Assembly (NCBI RefSeq): GCF_018449675.1 | Contig: NZ_JAAVUZ010000002.1 | Span: forward strand, 124,001-188,000 | Reading direction: 5' to 3' | Origin: Glaciihabitans sp. dw_435 | GTDB taxonomy: Bacteria; Actinomycetota; Actinomycetes; Actinomycetales; Microbacteriaceae | Length of the DNA stretch: 64,000 nucleotides | Shown: in pieces, positions 1 to 8,559 of the stretch | Position numbering within the stretch: the stretch's first letter is position 1 | How the letters are laid out: the number at the start of each line of letters is the position of its first letter | Translations under genes and position numbers: made by a program | Notes under the pieces: generated by a model | Told to the model about the DNA's origin: nothing | Database searches by the model: none | The model's input: only the letters and a program-made list of their open reading frames with translations

Positions 1-2
1 AC

Positions 3-650
3 CCGTCCGACCTGCGCATCGTGACCAAGGTCGGTTCCGTTCGGGACGACGCTGGCGCCTGGGTGCACAACGTCGAGGCCACCTCGCTGCGCGAGCAGGT
101 GCTCGGCAACATCACCCACCTCGGCGTGGATGCCCTTGACCTCGTCAACCTGCGGGTCGGCGGATTCGACAGTCCCATTCCCGGGTCCATCGGCGAACCG
201 TTTGCGGTGCTCGCCGGCCTGCAGAAGGAGGGACTCATCCGCCACCTCGGAATCAGCACCGCCAACGCCGAGCAGATCGCCGAGGCCCAGGCGATTGCCC
301 CGATCGTGTCCGTGCAGAACTTCTACAACATTGCCAACAGGGCGGATGACTCGCTCATCGAGTCCCTCGCCGCGCAGGGCATCGCGTACGTGCCCTACTT
401 TCCACTCGGTGGCTTCTCCCCACTGCAGTCCACGACTCTCGGAGCCGTCGCGTCCCGACTGAACGCGACCCCGATGGCCGTGGCCCTCGCGTGGTTGCTG
501 CAGCACTCACCCAACATCCTGCTGATCCCGGGTACTTCGTCGGCCGCGCACCTGCGCGACAACATCGCCGGTGCAAGCCTCGAGCTTTCCGCCGAGATCG
601 TGGCCGAGCTCGACGCGATCGCGACCGAGTCGACGCCCGCCGCCGTCTGA
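3..650 (+). CDS. Aldo/keto reductase, C-terminal part (5' end outside the window)
   Basis: The reading frame is open from the left edge, so the first part of the gene is missing and about 215 residues remain. Family motifs are visible: VQNFYN, which is the active-site barrel strand lining the nicotinamide, then a late IPGTSS stretch followed by HLRDN, the usual NADP(H) phosphate-binding segment. These enzymes are cytosolic NADPH-dependent reductases of aldehydes and ketones. The substrate cannot be read from this fragment. The catalytic Asp/Tyr/Lys residues lie in the missing part, apart from what may lie near the edge. The next gene begins 77 bases downstream behind its own promoter-like box, so this looks like the end of its transcript. 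Confidence 0.88.
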   Translation, partial: PSDLRIVTKVGSVRDDAGAWVHNVEATSLREQVLGNITHLGVDALDLVNLRVGGFDSPIPGSIGEPFAVLAGLQKEGLIRHLGISTANAEQIAEAQAIAPIVSVQNFYNIANRADDSLIESLAAQGIAYVPYFPLGGFSPLQSTTLGAVASRLNATPMAVALAWLLQHSPNILLIPGTSSAAHLRDNIAGASLELSAEIVAELDAIATESTPAAV

Positions 651-715
651 CCGCCCACCTCCCGCCGGAGCTGAACTTTCCCACCCGGCGGGAGGACGCT
701 CGGGGCTCGGGGTTC

Positions 716-721
716 TAGGCT
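716..721 (+). promoter_or_regulatory. Putative -10 box for a leaderless transcript
   Basis: TAGGCT lies six bases before the ATG at 728. This spacing would put the transcription start on or next to the start codon. No Shine-Dalgarno sequence precedes the ATG, which fits. The same box and spacing recur before several other genes in the window. Confidence 0.5.
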
Positions 722-727
722 CGACGC

Positions 728-1750
728 ATGACGACCGCCCGTCACCCGGCCCCCGCACACGGGAGCATTGCGGATGCCTCGAGCCCAGCCGTCTCGCTGC
801 GGGACGTAGCCGCCTACTACCGCCGCCACTCCACCACGCCTTCCCGCCGCTGGTCGGCGACGACGCTGATCGTTCTCGTCTACCTCGTGGCACAGGTCAT
901 CTTTATCCGCGTGATTCTTCCCGCCTCTGGCCTAGACGCGGCGACCCAACGCCAGGTGTTCGCGTGGTTCTGCGTGGCAACTGCCCTGTACACGGGATTT
1001 CTCGGATGGCTCATCTGGCGCAATATCGCCAGGCAGGTGCGGGTTGACCGTCTCGCGTCCGCCAGCGGACTCCTCTATTCCGAGCGCGAAGCCGTGTCTC
1101 GCTTCGCTGGCACCGTGCTCCAGCGGCCCGGGCGCCAGTTCGCCACCGACGTTGTCACCACTGACGTCGGCTCCGACCTGGATTTCGCCGCGGCTACATT
1201 CGCGCTGAGCGCCGGGCTCACTCCCCGCCGCGCCGGATTTGTCCAGATTCGGCTGGAACGTACAACGCCGCACATCGTTCTGGAGAACCGCCGGTCGCGG
1301 GTACTCCGCTCAAGCGGATCGCGATTCCGTCACAACCAACGCCTGAGTCTCGAGGGCGACTTCGACCGGCACTTCACCCTGTATTGCCCCGAAGGATACG
1401 AGCGTGACGCGCTGTACATCTTCACGCCCGACCTCATGGCCCTGATGATCGACGTTGCTGCCGACTGCGAGATCGAACTCGTCGACGGCTCCCTGATCCT
1501 GTACGTCGGTCACCCGTGGCGCCTCTGGAAACCGCGCCGGTTCGCCGCGATGCTCACGCTCACGGATGCGCTCGGCGCCAAGGCCACCCGCCAGACCCGG
1601 CGCTACAGCGACGACAGGGCGCTTCCCGGAGCCCAGCTCGCTGAAGAAGGTCGCCGCCTGCGCGTGCGGCTCACTGCCGGCAGCATCCTCTCGATCGCCG
1701 CTCCCCTCGCCCTCGGCATCTACGGCGTCATCTCCTTGTTCTACCGATAA
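728..1750 (+). CDS. Membrane protein of unknown function, DUF3137-like
   Basis: A 340-residue protein with two membrane segments near the N-terminus (about residues 43-66 and 78-97) and one at the C-terminus (about 315-338). A soluble domain of about 200 residues lies between them. The soluble part contains FDRHFTLYCPEGYERDALY followed by TPDLMALMIDVA and a strand ending in LILYVG. This resembles the 'YERDALY..TP' signature I associate with DUF3137-type proteins; that assignment is from memory and the function is unknown. It is flanked by an aldo/keto reductase and a LysR regulator, with no clear operon partner. Confidence 0.75.
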   Translation: MTTARHPAPAHGSIADASSPAVSLRDVAAYYRRHSTTPSRRWSATTLIVLVYLVAQVIFIRVILPASGLDAATQRQVFAWFCVATALYTGFLGWLIWRNIARQVRVDRLASASGLLYSEREAVSRFAGTVLQRPGRQFATDVVTTDVGSDLDFAAATFALSAGLTPRRAGFVQIRLERTTPHIVLENRRSRVLRSSGSRFRHNQRLSLEGDFDRHFTLYCPEGYERDALYIFTPDLMALMIDVAADCEIELVDGSLILYVGHPWRLWKPRRFAAMLTLTDALGAKATRQTRRYSDDRALPGAQLAEEGRRLRVRLTAGSILSIAAPLALGIYGVISLFYR

Positions 1751-1798
1751 CAACGATCTCGGTTTACTTCTCATCCCATCCACGCTAAACAGAACTTT

Positions 1799-2728
1799 GT
1801 GTTAGACATCCGCAAGCTCAACATGCTGTCCGAACTCGACCGTCTCGGGACAATCGCCGCCGTCGCCCGATCGCTGAACCTCACAGCACCTGGAATCTCG
1901 ATGCAGCTGGCCACCCTCGAGCGCGAAATCGGCGTCAAGCTCACCGAAAAGCAGGGGCGCCGCGTGGTGGTCACCCCCGCCGGCCACGTTCTTGCCCGAC
2001 ACGGCAGCAGCATCGTCGACATGCTCTCCGTCGCCGAGATGGAAGCAGCCACGCTTCGCGAGGGGGCCGTCGGCACCTATCGGGTGGGAGCATTCCCCAC
2101 CGCTGCCCGGGCAATTATCCCCGCCGCCTGGAAAGCCATCACCGCGTCCGACACCGCCGGAATCGAACTGCGGCTGATCGAACTCGAGCCCAGCAATTGC
2201 ATTCCGGCGCTCGTCGCGGGCGAGATCGAGCTGGCCGTCGCGCACTCGTACTCCAACATGCCGCCGATCGGGGGTGCCGGCCTTGTGGTGGAGCAGATCG
2301 CCACGGAGACGGTCCGGCTCGCGGTCAACGAAACAGACTGGTCCCGCACCTCCGGCACCGTCGTCAATCTCTCCGATTTTGCCGAGCACAACTGGATCGT
2401 CCCCAGCCGCGAGTGGACCTGTTTCGACATGGTTCACCGCGCCACCGACCTCGCGGGCTTCGAACCACGCACCGTCGCGGAGGCCACCAACTATCGGGTC
2501 CAGCTCGAACTCGTCGCCGCAGGGATGGGCGTCGCCCTGATTCCGCAGCTCGGCACCATCGACCTTCCCGCCGGCGTTGCCCTGTTCGATCTCGCGGTAC
2601 CGATCTACCGCAACATCATGCTGGTGTCGCGTCGCGCATCGGAATCCGACGCCGGACTCCGCATCATCTCGAACGCCATCGCCACGGCAGCAGCGGCAGC
2701 GCTACCCAGGCCCGAGAGGACTGCATGA
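1799..2728 (+). CDS. LysR-family transcriptional regulator
   Basis: A 309-residue protein of normal LysR length. The N-terminal 65 residues form the winged HTH (LNMLSELDRLGTIAAVARSL, then a recognition helix around SAPGISMQLATLE-like residues). The substrate-binding domain of periplasmic-binding-protein type follows, with segments such as GEIELAVAHSY and VAAGMGVALIPQL. The start is GTG and there is no good ribosome site. The stop is four bases from the stop of the opposing reductase/exporter operon. LysR proteins often control neighbouring genes, so that operon (2733-4516) is a candidate target, but no divergent shared promoter is present. The inducer is unknown. Confidence 0.92.
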   Translation: MLDIRKLNMLSELDRLGTIAAVARSLNLTAPGISMQLATLEREIGVKLTEKQGRRVVVTPAGHVLARHGSSIVDMLSVAEMEAATLREGAVGTYRVGAFPTAARAIIPAAWKAITASDTAGIELRLIELEPSNCIPALVAGEIELAVAHSYSNMPPIGGAGLVVEQIATETVRLAVNETDWSRTSGTVVNLSDFAEHNWIVPSREWTCFDMVHRATDLAGFEPRTVAEATNYRVQLELVAAGMGVALIPQLGTIDLPAGVALFDLAVPIYRNIMLVSRRASESDAGLRIISNAIATAAAAALPRPERTA

Positions 2729-2732
2729 CCCG

Positions 2733-3563
2733 TTAGCCCAGGCTTCCGTCCGACAAGGCGCTCGCTTCCCGCACTGCCCACTCGTCAAACGACCCGGCCG
2801 GCCGGCCGAGCACGTCCTGCACTCCGTCGCTGAGGTAGGAATCATTTCCCGAGCGGATGCCCCGGAGCATGGCCATCCGCCACTCGACGTATCCCTCCGG
2901 TGTGCCCGCCGCGCGAAGGCGATCCGCGTGCCTCTCAGGCTCCTCGTCAACGAACGAAACGTTCGCTCCCGACCGGGCACTGAGCACCCGCGCAGCCTCG
3001 GCAAAAGTGATCGCGGCCGGACCCGAGATCTCGACCGTCCGGTTCATCCACTCATCGACCGTCAGGAGGCGCGCAGCAACCTGGGCAATGTCCTCGACAT
3101 CAATGAACGGCTCGGCACCGTCCGCCACCGGAGCGGCGATAACACCGCCGACCGGAACGAACATTGCCTCGGTGAAGTTCTGGGCGAAGTGGGTCGGCCG
3201 CAGAATCACCCACGGCACAGCTCCCGCCGTGAGGGCACGCTCGGCGCGGGCGACGGCGCCATCGGGAAGGAACTCGACGCCCCGGGCCGACAGGAAAACG
3301 ACCTTCGAGACACCCGCCGCCGACGCGATCTGCAGCAGCAGCGTCAGCGATGCCGACCAGTCCTTTGCGGAGCCCGGCCCGACGATGAAGATGCCGTCGA
3401 TTCCGCGGACCGCAGGTTCGTACGTGGACTCATCTCGCCAGTCGAAGACAACGTCGCCCGCCGTCCTGCTCGCCACGCGCGCGGTGTGCCCACCGGCCCG
3501 AAGCTGCCGAACAGTGCGGCTTCCGACCTTGCCGGTGCCTCCAAGAATCAAGAACGTGCTCAC
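2733..3563 (-). CDS. NmrA-type NAD(P)-binding reductase
   Basis: A 276-residue atypical short-chain dehydrogenase. The Rossmann motif GGTGKVG sits at residues 8-14. The later FLSARGVE and ILRPTHFAQNF segments are typical of NmrA/YtfG-type quinone or azo-compound reductases and NADPH sensors. The usual catalytic Tyr-x-x-x-Lys is not obvious, as expected for this subgroup. The GTG start overlaps the stop of the upstream exporter in a GTGA tetranucleotide, so the two are translationally coupled. The pair may handle and export a reactive compound (inference). Confidence 0.87.
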   Translation of the reverse strand: MSTFLILGGTGKVGSRTVRQLRAGGHTARVASRTAGDVVFDWRDESTYEPAVRGIDGIFIVGPGSAKDWSASLTLLLQIASAAGVSKVVFLSARGVEFLPDGAVARAERALTAGAVPWVILRPTHFAQNFTEAMFVPVGGVIAAPVADGAEPFIDVEDIAQVAARLLTVDEWMNRTVEISGPAAITFAEAARVLSARSGANVSFVDEEPERHADRLRAAGTPEGYVEWRMAMLRGIRSGNDSYLSDGVQDVLGRPAGSFDEWAVREASALSDGSLG

Positions 3564-4516
3564 GAGTGCAACCTTTCGGAGATAGGGGTGGGGGATGCGG
3601 GAGTGGGCCGCCGTCGAAGCCGCCCGATCAACCGATCACCCTGACTGATGAACACGACACCCGCGATGATCACGGCGCCGCCCAGTAATTCGCTGGGCAC
3701 GGGAATCTCTCCGAGCCACAGGAACGAGATGAGTACCGCGACGGCAGGCACGAGATAGAGCAGAGAGGTGGATGCCACGACCGGAAGTCTCGCGACGGCA
3801 TAGCCCCACAACACGAAACCGAGGGCGGACGGCAGCAACCCCAGATAGATTCCCGCGACCCATGCCTCGGGACCGGACGACACAATCTCGGTCCAGCCGG
3901 ACGGGACCACCGGCAGAGTCATGATCGTCCCGGCGACCATTGCGTAGGTCGCGACTTCGATGGCGCTGTACGTGCGCAGCAGCAGGCGCGACAGTGGGTG
4001 GTACACGCCCTGCACCACCATGGCCGCGACGATGATCCAGACCGCGCCGCTCAGGCTGATACCGGCGCGGGCAAGGCAGACAAGAAGCACGCCGGCGATG
4101 GCAACCAGACTGCCGAGGATGCGGATGACACTGAGTCGTTCTTTGAACGCGATGGCGGCGATTCCCACCGACACGAGCGGCGCTGCCGCGACGATGATGC
4201 TGGATGTCCCGGCCGGAACGTACAGCTCGCCCGAGTTGAGCAGCAACTGGTACGCGGTCATCCCGAAGAAGCCGCATGCCACGACCAGGGCGAGGTCACG
4301 GCGCGCCGGGAACCGCACCCCGAGGAACGGCGCCGCAAACACCAGTACCGCCGACGCAACGACCAGCCGCACAAACGACAGTCCGATGACGCCCATGTCA
4401 GGCGCGGCCACGCTGATCGCGGGAAAGGCGCTCGCCCAGAGGACGACGACGCCGAGTCCCGCGGCCAGCACCCGTGAAGAAGTCATGCTCGAAGCTTGCG
4501 GCGTCGAACAGCTCAC
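3560..4516 (-). CDS. EamA/DMT-family transporter
   Basis: A protein of about 318 residues with around ten hydrophobic segments arranged as two EamA repeats. The first repeat opens with VVLWASAFPAISV, the second begins near VWIIVAAMVVQGVYHP. The late GEIPVPSELLGGAVIIAGV is the typical final helix of the drug/metabolite transporter superfamily. It sits in the cytoplasmic membrane and probably exports a small metabolite. The start is uncertain: GTG at 4516 follows an AT-rich tract and could be leaderless, while an in-frame ATG at 4486 would shorten it by ten residues and is closer to family length. It is first gene of a coupled pair with the NmrA-type reductase. Confidence 0.9.
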   Translation of the reverse strand: MSCSTPQASSMTSSRVLAAGLGVVVLWASAFPAISVAAPDMGVIGLSFVRLVVASAVLVFAAPFLGVRFPARRDLALVVACGFFGMTAYQLLLNSGELYVPAGTSSIIVAAAPLVSVGIAAIAFKERLSVIRILGSLVAIAGVLLVCLARAGISLSGAVWIIVAAMVVQGVYHPLSRLLLRTYSAIEVATYAMVAGTIMTLPVVPSGWTEIVSSGPEAWVAGIYLGLLPSALGFVLWGYAVARLPVVASTSLLYLVPAVAVLISFLWLGEIPVPSELLGGAVIIAGVVFISQGDRLIGRLRRRPTPASPTPISERLHS

Positions 4517-4603
4517 GTCTATTTAGTTTTTATTGCGTGCAACCACAGTCGGTGTTTGCCTTTCCCCGCGCGATCGCTAGCGCTCCGCATCCGGCGAGCT
4601 TCG

Positions 4604-5140
4604 TCAGGCGTTGATCAGACCGGAGAGGGTCTGCTCGAGGGATCGGTCGGCCGGGGCATCCGCTGGCCATTCAGTGGGGCGAACCGTTCCCCGCACCGTG
4701 ACCCTCGCCGTCGGTATGCCTGCCGCATGCCAGACCTCGATGATGTCCGCGCGATCGTCGACGGCCAGGCGAACGCTGAAGCGCTTCCGGATGGTGCGTT
4801 CGATCTCCCGCTTGATCTCGGCATCGGGGCGAAAGTCGCCCTTTCTCCGCATGAACAGCTCGTCGAACTCGATGCCGTTGTCCGCAAGCCACAGGGTGGT
4901 CAGGAACGACCACTTGTCTTCCCGCGCCGTGACGATCAGGATCGTGAACCCGGCCGCGGCCGCGCGTCGCAATGCCTGAACGACGGCCGCGTTCGGCGGG
5001 CAGTCGATCGAGTCGGCGTGGAACTTGTGGAAGTTCTTCGTGAACCGCGTCTCCCCCACGGGCGCAACGACGTGGTGCAGAACGCTCCGCACGTCACACA
5101 GGGTGCCGTCGACGTCGAAGATCACAGCGTTCGGGCGCAT
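4604..5140 (-). CDS. HAD-superfamily phosphatase, polynucleotide-kinase 3'-phosphatase-like
   Basis: A 178-residue protein. HAD motif I is FDVDGT with nucleophile and acid Asp at residues 9 and 11. The second motif is ILIVTARED and the final acidic motif is VDDRADI. The layout, with motif I followed by a conserved Arg/His-rich stretch and FHKFHADS, resembles the stand-alone phosphatase domain of bacteriophage and actinobacterial polynucleotide kinases; the substrate is inferred. I chose the ATG at 5140 because AGGAGA lies just upstream. The longer open frame to 5575 has no ribosome site and non-coding composition. Confidence 0.82.
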   Translation of the reverse strand: MRPNAVIFDVDGTLCDVRSVLHHVVAPVGETRFTKNFHKFHADSIDCPPNAAVVQALRRAAAAGFTILIVTAREDKWSFLTTLWLADNGIEFDELFMRRKGDFRPDAEIKREIERTIRKRFSVRLAVDDRADIIEVWHAAGIPTARVTVRGTVRPTEWPADAPADRSLEQTLSGLINA

Positions 5141-5264
5141 CGTCTCTCCTGCTTTCGTGGCGTGGGCGGAGAACGACCCTAGTCGGATTTCGGACCCCAC
5201 ATCGCCAGAGACAACCGCCGTACAGGACGGACTGTCACAATAGGGAGTGCACAAGGGGGAACCA

Positions 5265-6440
5265 GTGACAGCTCTACAGGCCGAGACACGGCGCGACGCG
5301 ATTGCTTCGTACCGGGTGATCGACGCTCCGCAGCAGGAGGATCTCCAGGGCCTTGTTGAATTGGCTGCGACCCTCAGCGGTGTCAGCACCGCGGTGATCA
5401 ACATCATCGACGATGAGAAGCAGTACCAAATCGCCGCGACCGGCGTTAACGCCGAAATTTGCGCCATCGAGGATTCCATGTGTGCGGTGGCTCTTCGCTC
5501 GCCCGGTCTTCTTGTCGTTCCCGATGCCTCGCAGGACCCTCGATTCGCCAGTAACCCCTTCGTCACCGGTGTCATCGGAAACGTGCGGTTTTACGCGTCG
5601 AGCCCGCTGATCACGCCCGCAGGTATCCCCATCGGAACCATCTGCATCTTCGACACCCACGTGCGTGACCTGACCGACGAGCTCCGGCACGGCCTGGACC
5701 TCATCGCCCATCAGATCGTTGACGTGCTCGAGCTGCGCCGCACCAGCCGTGAGCTCGAGGAGTCCAACCACCAGCTCGAGCGATTCGCCGGCCAGATCAG
5801 CCACGACCTGCGTAACCCGCTGACGGCTGTCGCAGGATTCATCGAGATCGCCGCCGACAGCCCTGAAGTTGTTGCGGCACCGGATGTCGCTGACGCCCTT
5901 GCTCGCGCAGACGCCGCCGCAACCCGTATGGACACCATGATCGGTGACCTCCTCAGCTTCGCCCGCATCGGCGGCGCACACCCCCGCCGCCAGGCGTTGG
6001 TGCTCGCCGACATCATTGACACGGTGACCGACGACCTCACCCCGGGACTCACGTTAACCGGGGCGACCGTGACCGTTGACGCCGACATCCAGCTCACCGG
6101 CGATCCCACACTTCTGCGGGCGCTGTTCCAGAACCTCATCGCCAACGCGGTGAAGTTCGGCCATGCTGCCGGAGTGACGCCCCAGGTCGACATTCACGCC
6201 GTCCCGCTGGACGCAACCTGGCGCATCACGGTCGATGACAACGGCCCGGGGGTACCCGTCGCCCAGCGCGAGCGGGTCTTCGGCCTGATGGAGCGCGGCG
6301 ACGAAGAGGACGCCCCGGGCCTGGGCATCGGCCCCTCGACCTGCCGCCGCATCGTCGAGGCACACGGCGGCACCATCGGCATCGGCGACTCACCCCTCGG
6401 TGGTGCCGAAGTCTGGATCATCCTCCCCCGCTCCGAGTAG
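5265..6440 (+). CDS. GAF-domain sensor histidine kinase
   Basis: About 391 residues. A GAF sensor domain occupies roughly residues 15-150. A HisKA dimerisation domain with phospho-acceptor His180 in ISHDLRNPL follows. The C-terminal HATPase domain has the N-box (LFQNLIANAVKFG), the G1 box (DNGPGVP) and a late glycine-rich segment (GLGIG). There is no membrane segment, so it is a cytosolic sensor, perhaps of a small ligand or redox state. GTG at 5265 is preferred over GTG at 5247 because AAGGGGG lies 5-10 bases before it. No response regulator is adjacent, so it is an orphan kinase. Confidence 0.9.
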   Translation: MTALQAETRRDAIASYRVIDAPQQEDLQGLVELAATLSGVSTAVINIIDDEKQYQIAATGVNAEICAIEDSMCAVALRSPGLLVVPDASQDPRFASNPFVTGVIGNVRFYASSPLITPAGIPIGTICIFDTHVRDLTDELRHGLDLIAHQIVDVLELRRTSRELEESNHQLERFAGQISHDLRNPLTAVAGFIEIAADSPEVVAAPDVADALARADAAATRMDTMIGDLLSFARIGGAHPRRQALVLADIIDTVTDDLTPGLTLTGATVTVDADIQLTGDPTLLRALFQNLIANAVKFGHAAGVTPQVDIHAVPLDATWRITVDDNGPGVPVAQRERVFGLMERGDEEDAPGLGIGPSTCRRIVEAHGGTIGIGDSPLGGAEVWIILPRSE

Positions 6441-6493
6441 CCGCCCGGTTCCGGGCACTCAGACGAGCTCTCGTCCACCCCATTCCTTCCCCA

Positions 6494-6710
6494 GCGGATG
6501 CCACGGTCGTCGCGGGCAACTACGTGGTGCTGGCCCTGCCCGACGCAGCCCCACGTGCACGTGCAGGCCATGGACTCCGCAGACATCTCGATCGCGCGGG
6601 GACTCCCGCTGCAGTTCCGCAGCTATCGCGAGTGGCCCGCCGGCGCGAGGCATCCACTCATCAAAGAATCAGGCATCCCAGGCGAGGGATCCGTCGTCGA
6701 ACCGATGTGA
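6494..6710 (+). pseudogene. Possible frameshifted gene remnant
   Basis: The 331 bases between the kinase and the next gene contain no intact gene. One frame reads ADATVVAGNYVVLALPDAAP from 6494. The text continues in the next frame as HVHVQAMDSADISIARGLP and runs to a TGA at 6708-6710. The switch falls at a run of four C at 6549-6552, where a one-base indel is plausible. Both halves read like real protein, and no start codon precedes them. I do not recognise the family. Confidence 0.3.
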
Positions 6711-6771
6711 CCGCTCATCGCTTTGCCTCACGGCGTCACACCGCGACGCACGAATTGTTGTTGGCACAATA

Positions 6772-7809
6772 ATGGACACCATGGACTACGCCGATCGCCC
6801 CCTCGCAAAGCTTGGATTCCTAACGATCGGGTCCTTCGACGAGAGTGATCCGTTCGGCGGCCATGACACCACGCTGCGCGTCATCGAGCTCGGTGAGCAG
6901 CTCGGCTTCGACAGCGCCTGGCTGCGCGATCGACACCTGCAGCACGGCATTTCTTCCCCGGTGGCGGTGCTCGCCGCCGCGAGCCAGCGAACGACGCGCA
7001 TCGAACTCGGCACGGCCGTGATCCCGCTCGGCTTGGAGAACCCGTTCCGCCTAGCGGAGGATCTCGCGACGGTCGACGTGTTGAGCCACGGCCGGCTGAA
7101 CCCCGGCTTCAGTGTTGGGAAGCCGACGCATTTCGACGACATCAAGGAAGCTCTGTACCCGAACTCCTGGGAGACCGAGGACTTCGGCTACGACCGTGTC
7201 ATCCGCCTCTTGGACAACCTGCGCGGCAAGCCCGTCAGCACGTTTGAAGGCAAGGAGGGCATCGAGGTCTTTTCCACGCGAATTCAGCCGCGCTCCCCCG
7301 GGCTCATCGACCGTGTCTGGTACGGCGCAGCCGGTCTGTCCTCGGCGAAGTGGGCCGGTGAGCAGGGCCTCAACCTGCTCAGCAGCAGCGTCGTACGCGC
7401 CGAAGACGACGTTGACTTTGACTTCGCCCGCATCCAGCGTGGACAGATTGATCTGTTCCGCCAGAGCCATCCCCTCGGCGAAGCCGCTCGAGCATCACAG
7501 GGACTTGTTGTCATTCCCACCGACAGCGCAACACCCGAGCAGATCGCGAAGTACCAGGCGTACGCCGAGGCGCGCTTTCCCCGGACCACATCGCCACAGG
7601 GACCGGCCGGCATGCTGTTCGCTCCCGACCTGGTCGGCACGTCCGAACACATCGCCGACGCCCTCCGCGCTCACGCTGGATATCAGGCCGTCGACGAGGT
7701 GGTGTTCGCGCTGCCGTTCTCGTTCGAAGCGGACGACTACACGCAAATCCTCACCGATATCGCGGGCGTTCTTGGACCGCTGTTGGGGTGGTCCCGCAGC
7801 GACGTATAA
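6772..7809 (+). CDS. LLM-class flavin-dependent oxidoreductase
   Basis: A 345-residue luciferase-like monooxygenase (bacterial luciferase barrel). Typical segments are GFDSAWLRDRHLQ early, RIELGTAVIPLGLENPFRLAEDLATVDVLS-type strands in the first third (shown here in part: ELGTAVIPLG), then a GLSSAKWAGEQGLNLL segment and the C-terminal VDEVVFALPF. Such enzymes use FMN or F420 in oxidations or monooxygenations; cofactor and substrate are not readable. ATG at 6772 or the in-frame ATG at 6781 could both serve, and neither has a strong ribosome site. It stands alone between a degraded stretch and gene remnants. Confidence 0.88.
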   Translation: MDTMDYADRPLAKLGFLTIGSFDESDPFGGHDTTLRVIELGEQLGFDSAWLRDRHLQHGISSPVAVLAAASQRTTRIELGTAVIPLGLENPFRLAEDLATVDVLSHGRLNPGFSVGKPTHFDDIKEALYPNSWETEDFGYDRVIRLLDNLRGKPVSTFEGKEGIEVFSTRIQPRSPGLIDRVWYGAAGLSSAKWAGEQGLNLLSSSVVRAEDDVDFDFARIQRGQIDLFRQSHPLGEAARASQGLVVIPTDSATPEQIAKYQAYAEARFPRTTSPQGPAGMLFAPDLVGTSEHIADALRAHAGYQAVDEVVFALPFSFEADDYTQILTDIAGVLGPLLGWSRSDV

Positions 7810-7837
7810 CGGCCACGACCACGGGTTCGGCAGAAAG

Positions 7838-7957
7838 CTACCCTGTCGGCTGCCGACGGCTCGAGTCGGGCGCGATGTTCTGGTCCACGTGGAAGAAGTT
7901 GTCGAGGTCATACTTCGCTTTCACCTGGGCGAGCCTCGTGTAATTCGTCCGATACTA
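7838..7957 (-). pseudogene. Remnant of a berberine-bridge-type FAD oxidase (C-terminus only)
   Basis: Read leftwards, the frame gives NYTRLAQVKAKYDLDN then FFHVDQNIAP and a TAG stop at 7838-7840. This is the hallmark C-terminal BBE motif of FAD-linked oxidases. An in-frame TAG at 7955-7957 lies just before it, where family members have an Ala-Tyr-Gly-type sequence. The remaining 400 or so residues of such an enzyme are absent from the window. It is therefore a truncated, non-functional remnant. Confidence 0.7.
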
Positions 7958-8246
7958 CGTCGCCTTCGACGCACCCGGGATTCGGCTGGCCATATTCCGC
8001 CGCAGTCTCATGAGCGGGAACACGTCGGATCACCCGTCGTTCAGGGCGCCCCGCGGAAACCAGGCGTTTGAGCTCAACTTCGAGTGCGCCAACCGGTCGG
8101 ATGTCGAGCTGGCATTCCGCAGGGTCGTGGACCACGGTGGCGCGCCGATCGCCTCACCCGCCGAGACGGGCTGGGGTCATTTCACGGTTTTTTTCGCCGA
8201 CCCGGAGGGCAACATTCACTCGCTCTTCGCGGTACTTCCGCGCTGA
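7944..8246 (+). pseudogene. VOC/glyoxalase-fold protein lacking its N-terminus
   Basis: The frame after a TAA at 7941-7943 reads FVRYYVAFDAPGIRLAIFRR, then continues to NQAFELNFEC and HFTVFFADPEGNIHSLF, the typical C-terminal half of a VOC (glyoxalase/bleomycin-resistance) domain. Good VOC sequence continues upstream of the ATG at 8010, so that ATG is internal and the true start has been lost. Roughly 25-30 N-terminal residues are missing compared with the family. It directly abuts the oxidase remnant on the opposite strand. An expressed short protein from 8010 cannot be excluded. Confidence 0.62.
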
Positions 8247-8253
8247 CCACGAG

Positions 8254-8559
8254 CTACGGCTCATCGCTGGCTTCATGCTCCGAACCATTCTCACCCCAGC
8301 GTCCCAGGGCGTCGATCGTCGCACGTAGGGCTAGCCCGCGCGGCGTCAACGCATAGGCCCGAGTGTTGTGGCGCAGGGGTAAGCGGTAGAGGACGCCAGC
8401 CGCTTCGAGTTCTCTCAAGCGGGTCGCGAGCATGTTCGTACCCATTCCGAGGTTTCGTTGCAGATCGCCGTATCGTTGCGGCCCGTCAAGCAGCTGCTCC
8501 ACTATGAGGAGGGCCCACCGTGCGCCGACGATGTCGAGGGCCGCAGCCAGGTCACTCAC
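8254..8559 (-). CDS. HxlR-family transcriptional regulator
   Basis: A 101-residue winged-helix protein of normal HxlR length. IVGARWALLIVEQLLDGPQ is the first helix pair, then RYGDLQRNLGMGTNMLATRL is the recognition region and LTPRGLAL the wing. These regulators sense quinones, aldehydes or other electrophiles, often through an N-terminal Cys, which is absent here. The GTG start overlaps the upstream VOC gene stop in GTGA, so both are one operon. The perfect palindrome at 8969-8987 in front of the operon is the likely operator, implying autoregulation. Confidence 0.92.
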   Translation of the reverse strand: MSDLAAALDIVGARWALLIVEQLLDGPQRYGDLQRNLGMGTNMLATRLRELEAAGVLYRLPLRHNTRAYALTPRGLALRATIDALGRWGENGSEHEASDEP

